Origin: Bolinopsis microptera
Taxonomy: Eukaryota > Ctenophora > Tentaculata > Lobata > Bolinopsidae
Direction: 5' to 3'
NCBI RefSeq assembly: GCF_026151205.1
Contig: NC_087072.1
Span: 20,986,103 to 21,046,102 of the forward strand
Length of the DNA: 60,000 nt
The notes beneath the pieces were generated by a model. That model did not search any database, was not told where the DNA came from, and saw only the letters and a list, made by a program, of their open reading frames with translations. Of this stretch, positions 42,182-60,000 are shown in pieces. Position numbers and translations under genes: made by a program. Every line of letters starts with the position of its first letter. The first letter of the stretch is position 1.

Positions 42182-42673
42182 TGACTCTAAAAATCTCATA
42201 CCATAATTAATTAATTATAAAGTTAATATTTATTATTTTACCGTACTGGATGGTGTATTGAAGAATTTCAAAGTTGAGAATTTCAGATTTAATAATACTT
42301 CATATTTTATTTGAAAACGGTGGAAACATTTAATCGCAAATGATTTTTGTAGCTGATAATGCTGGGCGCGCATACAAATTGTTTGAAATATTTAACTTTG
42401 TACGTCGTCATAATAACTTTATATAAGGACGTTTTTAATTATAATCATAATCGATTCTAAAAGCATTTTAGGAGCTAATGCTATTGCCTGCCAGCCTCTT
42501 TGATGTAAAAATATGATAAAATAGATAAGCCCATTGCTAGTATTTCACTATTTTACACTTAATTTTGGTCGTACATTTGGTAATCATATTTAAATTTGAA
42601 TCTGTGCTATCAATTGATGTTTTAAAGTTATAATTTTATGCCATTTGTAGACAGCGTAAATAAACTAACTCAT

Positions 42674-43048
42674 CGAGCGTGCTAAATCACTCTACAGTCG
42701 ATCTTCGAAATTTTTCTAAAAGGCCCCCCGACAGTTGAGACCAACATCATTCGATGTATTTTCGGACGCTGATTCCGAATCACCCCCCATGACATAGGGT
42801 TAAAATGCTCCCCTAGCGAGATATTGGCGAAAAACTGTCTTGATCACGTGATATGACCATATACGGAAGTTAGTCTAATTTCTCGTTAGGGTTAGGGTTT
42901 CAGCATATGCTTTTGTTAAAGATTGGGTTAGGGTTAGGGTTGGGATCAGATTAAAGGGCTATGATTTTGAATAGTCATTCAGGGCCACCAAGAGAACGTG
43001 TTTAAAAAGTCACGTGACAGTCGAGTGTAGAGTGATTAATCATCATCC
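42674..43048. mobile_element. MITE family 2, copy B, with 9-bp target duplication
   Basis: CTAACTCAT flanks both ends (42665-42673 and 43049-43057). The interior carries TTAGGG-like runs (TTAGGGTTAGGGTT twice) and two TCACGTGA sites. A 9-bp duplication suits a MULE-type transposase. It lies about 500 bp past the SAAL1 stop. Confidence 0.9.
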
Positions 43049-43589
43049 CTAACTCATGGCGCTTATTACACTGACTATTACTTATTTTTATCATTATTCA
43101 AAATAACGAGTCTTTTCTGTATGACTATAAAAAATAAAACGCGACCACTAAATTGAACAACAGAAGAATATTACAATGTTGCATGTTTACACTAAAATAT
43201 GGGGAGTATTTAAGAACGAGATTGATCAAACCACAAAGTACAAAATAAACTGCAACCTTTGCTTTAATTATATTTGGCTCAGAGTTACTTCCTCCATCCT
43301 TGCTCCATCGATGTGCTTAAGAACGGAAAATGTGTTTTTAATCAGTACTACTACTATCACAAGGTGTCGAGTCTCCGACCTCCGTGCTTATTTGAGGCTC
43401 CAGCCTAGCTAGACTAACGGCTAGGCATCTACAGTGCCTGGTGCCTAGCCTATAGACCGGTTACGACACGAGGACTTGAGTTCTGGGCCAATGCCAATGG
43501 CCTGACGACAGCCCGATGGGTTTTAGGAAGAAGCAATTGATGTTGAAGTTTTGATTAATGTCCTATAAGTATAATCAATAATTGGCTCT

Positions 43590-43935
43590 TACTAAATCGC
43601 TCGCCCAAAAATTATCACGAGACTTTGGTTTTTATGGTTTTGCACCCGAACAAAACGGTTTTACATAAACCCTAATCCCAACCCTAACCATAAGTATAAC
43701 CCTTAACACAACCCTAACCCGAGCCCTAAACAATCGAATTCGTATTTTACTAGCCTGTCACGTGACCAAAAAGGTTTTTTGCCCATAACTCTCCAGGGAA
43801 GCATTTTAACCGAACCCTACGTCATGGGGGGTGATTCGGAATCAGGGTCCAAAAATACACTGACTTAAATCACTTTCATGCCCAAAAGGGTCTTTTCGCA
43901 AGAATAATCTTAAAATTTGGGCGAGCGATTTAGTA
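43590..43935. mobile_element. MITE family 1, copy B
   Basis: TACTAAATCGCTCGCCCAAA to TTTGGGCGAGCGATTTAGTA. Interior CCCTAA-like runs, TCACGTGA and GATTCGGAATCAG shared with copy A at 12104-12520. Confidence 0.85.
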
Positions 43936-44740
43936 GGACTAGGACTAGGAGCGGCTACGAAGTAGCGTGCGCCGGGCCAGACCATTAATAATGGTCATTG
44001 TAGCGCGATGCGTTACTGTGCCGGGCAGCGCCGCGCACTCAATGAGGCTTCTCCTCGCTAGATCGGCGAAATGCGCTATTGTGCCGCGCCGAGCTGCGAT
44101 GAATTGACATCGTCAATATTTAACATGATGGTCAACACGATATAAATAAACTTGCTCAGATTTTTAAAAATTTTGTACCGTTCGCGTTGTTTTCTAGAGA
44201 CTTTGAGAATTTTCACAATACCAAATTTGTTATACCTTTTTTGAAAGATCAGTGAGTTTCGCCTAGGTGCCATATTTGATGGTGCGCGGCTTTTGGAGCA
44301 AAATTAGCTGTAAAAGTCGCGTAATTTGACCAAATTCGTTGATTTTTGTCGTATTATTCGGATATAATGTTTTCGGTTCCTTGAATGAGATCATTCTGAA
44401 AATTGGCGACGACCTTCCAATAGGGCTTTTACAACTGTCCGAAAAATTTGGTGGATATCGGAGTTGATATATGATATAGCATAGTGATCAAAATGGGGCA
44501 AAATACGCTGCTTTTAGCTGTAACATAATGTCTAACGGTTGGTTATGCTTTAAATTTTTCGGACACATTCCTTGTAAGTCTATGAGTAAGCTTACCAATT
44601 TTTGTTGCAATCGGAGGTCGGGAAGGATACTCAATATCTATTTGTTTGAAGAAAATTGTGCTGGCCGAAATTAGCGCTAAAAAACCATCCTCAATCCTAC
44701 AGTCGGCACGCGCGGCTCACTACACTGTTGATGGCGCACT
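43936..44740. other. Gene-free repeat mosaic
   Basis: 43936-44125 is GC-rich (GCGCCGGGCC, GTGCCGCGCCGAGCTGCGA) and matches 12620-12690 inverted. 44280-44700 reads like a decayed element with repeated TTTTCGGACA and AAATTTTTCGGAC words. No ORF is convincing. Confidence 0.4.
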
Positions 44741-44744
44741 ACCT

Positions 44745-45260
44745 ATTTGAACACCGTTACCATGGTTCATGGTTATTATGCAGCTTCCTATTTCTCACAG
44801 ACAGACAAACATAATCTTTCGAATTATAATATAATTATAGACTAGAAAGCCCGTGGTAAAAGGGATGAATCTAGTAGTTTTCTATTTATTTGGCAGTCAG
44901 TTTTTATCGAATCAAAAAATATACATCACAATTATACAACCGAAGATACAACTAATTAAAATGTAGCTCGCACTGAACACAACGTAGTCGTAATAACAAC
45001 AAAAACGATCAAAATGCCATTCCAACAATCTGTGCACGTGCGTGTAAAGGTGTAATAACCCTCGTTACCATTACCAATACCATGGTTACTATGCAACTTC
45101 CTATTTCTCATCTGATTTGCACGTGGGCGGTCGTACAGACAGACAAACATGATTCATTGAATTATAAGTAGGACTAGAAAGCCCGTGGTCGCAGGGAGGA
45201 CGCCAATAGTATTCTTTGGTAGTCAGTTTTTATAGCATCAAAAAATATCCATACTAGACT
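44745..45260. repeat. Direct repeat pair of about 190 bp
   Basis: 44745-44930 and 45058-45260 share CATGGTTATTATGCAGCTTC, ACAGACAGACAAACAT, GACTAGAAAGCCCGTGGT and GGCAGTCAGTTTTTAT, with different indels. The family also appears near 21780. Confidence 0.75.
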
Positions 45261-46288
45261 GAGCGCCGCCCAGTCTAGTAATTCCAAAACTAAAAGGGAC
45301 ATACGTATTCGTTATTGGGTATATTAATTTTTGTAAAAATAAAGACACGTTAATTTGGAGCATATGTGGAATGATTCAATTGAAATTAAAATACAGCAGC
45401 ATATAGCAAGATATTTTGAAATACAACACAATTTACAAACGAATAAAATGCAATTAAAACTTAAATAACTTAATTTTAATTGATTATGAATATCAAAAGT
45501 CAAAGCGAAAAGTTTGCAGTCCTATTAAAATAAGTGATTGTGGACAGCAATTTTGCAGAATTTAAATAAATACATGATTATTCTTTGCAATTGAGCTCAT
45601 TTTGACAACATATAAAATTTCTACATTATCATGCAACAGTAGACAAATATACAAATATCTAAAAAATGACTGAAATAAATACTGCATGAGCTAACTTTTA
45701 TATAAATACTACTTCAATATCATTATTTTGTCCGGTCAAAAATCACATCATCAATAACTGTCATATTGAATACATTTAACAGAACACGATATCAGAATCA
45801 GTAAGGTTGAACGAAATGACAACAATTTTCTCGTTCTGTTGGAGAATTGCTAGTGTTTCGTGATTTCAAGTCCAGCTTGAAAGCATGCGTTTTATTTACA
45901 GGTCATAACGTCAATGTCTTAAATTATTTACATAACAGCAGTTTTTGATGTCATTATGAGATTAACTTAAATAACACATTACACGCATAGCACTACAGAC
46001 GAGTATTACCAGTCGGCGCTCAAGATTACCGCCGAACTGAAGGACACTCCGTAAGCGATCTAAGCCAGCCCCAAGTGATGGGCATATGTAACCATGGAAA
46101 CCACGTGGGACATTGGTAACCATGGTACTGACTTAGAACTCCGACAGGCAATGCAGCTATTTTTAAAAAGTATCAAAATTTACACACGCACAAAAGATCA
46201 CGAACAAACGATATATGAAAACAAAGAAAAGCGCAGCGTGTAGCGAGGGTGCAGTCAGTAGCAGTTGAAATGTCATGTGATAGACTCA
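45261..46288. other. Gene-free stretch downstream of the ferlin stop
   Basis: AT-rich, probably ferlin 3' UTR in its right part. No ORF or repeat structure seen. Confidence 0.4.

Positions 46289-60000
<13,712 letters not shown>

Noticed and set aside
43380-43480. tRNA-derived SINE near GACTTGAGTTCTGGGCC
   Set aside because: The B-box match is poor and no A-box or mirrored copy supports it.

Overview
This is animal nuclear DNA. The genes have GT-AG introns, the TEs are metazoan families, and the proteins are animal ones: a DysF-containing ferlin, SAAL1, prohibitin, MIX23 and ALAD. The window is AT-rich and packed with non-LTR retrotransposons, Penelope-, MULE- and hAT-like fragments, foldback elements and MITEs. 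The repertoire suits a non-vertebrate, possibly early-branching animal, but nothing fixes the species.

Layout. 0.25-10.5 kb is one giant inverted-repeat (foldback) element. Its arms are about 2.4 kb, with subterminal 40-bp tandem repeats. Its loop holds a dead LINE remnant, and its right arm was split by a nearly pristine 4.7 kb CR1/L2-type LINE. That LINE's ORF1 and ORF2 are joined at a textbook -1 frameshift heptamer. 10.5-22 kb is a TE graveyard: an endonuclease-like retroelement tail, two head-to-head LINE fragments, hAT remnants and two RTE-type RT fragments. 22-42.2 kb is a run of four plus-strand host genes: intronless ALAD (heme synthesis), MIX23 and prohibitin-1 (both mitochondrial), and SAAL1. 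The 7.5 kb third intron of SAAL1 carries an ORF1-only retroelement, an antisense secreted PLAT-domain gene, several foldback elements and long poly-G/C tracts. One SAAL1 exon end, with its 5' splice site, is tandemly amplified nine times. 42.2-46.3 kb is MITE-rich intergenic DNA. 46.3-60 kb is the 3' part (20 exons, 1,274 residues) of a minus-strand type-I ferlin. Its reading frame closes exactly across all 20 exons, and its 5' end lies beyond the window. A small cysteine-rich membrane-protein gene sits on the opposite strand in one of its introns.

How the genes relate. MIX23 (intermembrane space) and PHB1 (inner membrane) are adjacent, co-oriented mitochondrial genes only 671 bp apart. All three genes whose start codon is visible (ALAD, MIX23, PHB1) have a 3' splice-site-like sequence within 6-22 nt of the ATG. 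This fits either 5'-UTR introns or spliced-leader trans-splicing. Exon calls come from reading phases and splice signals by eye, with no transcript evidence.
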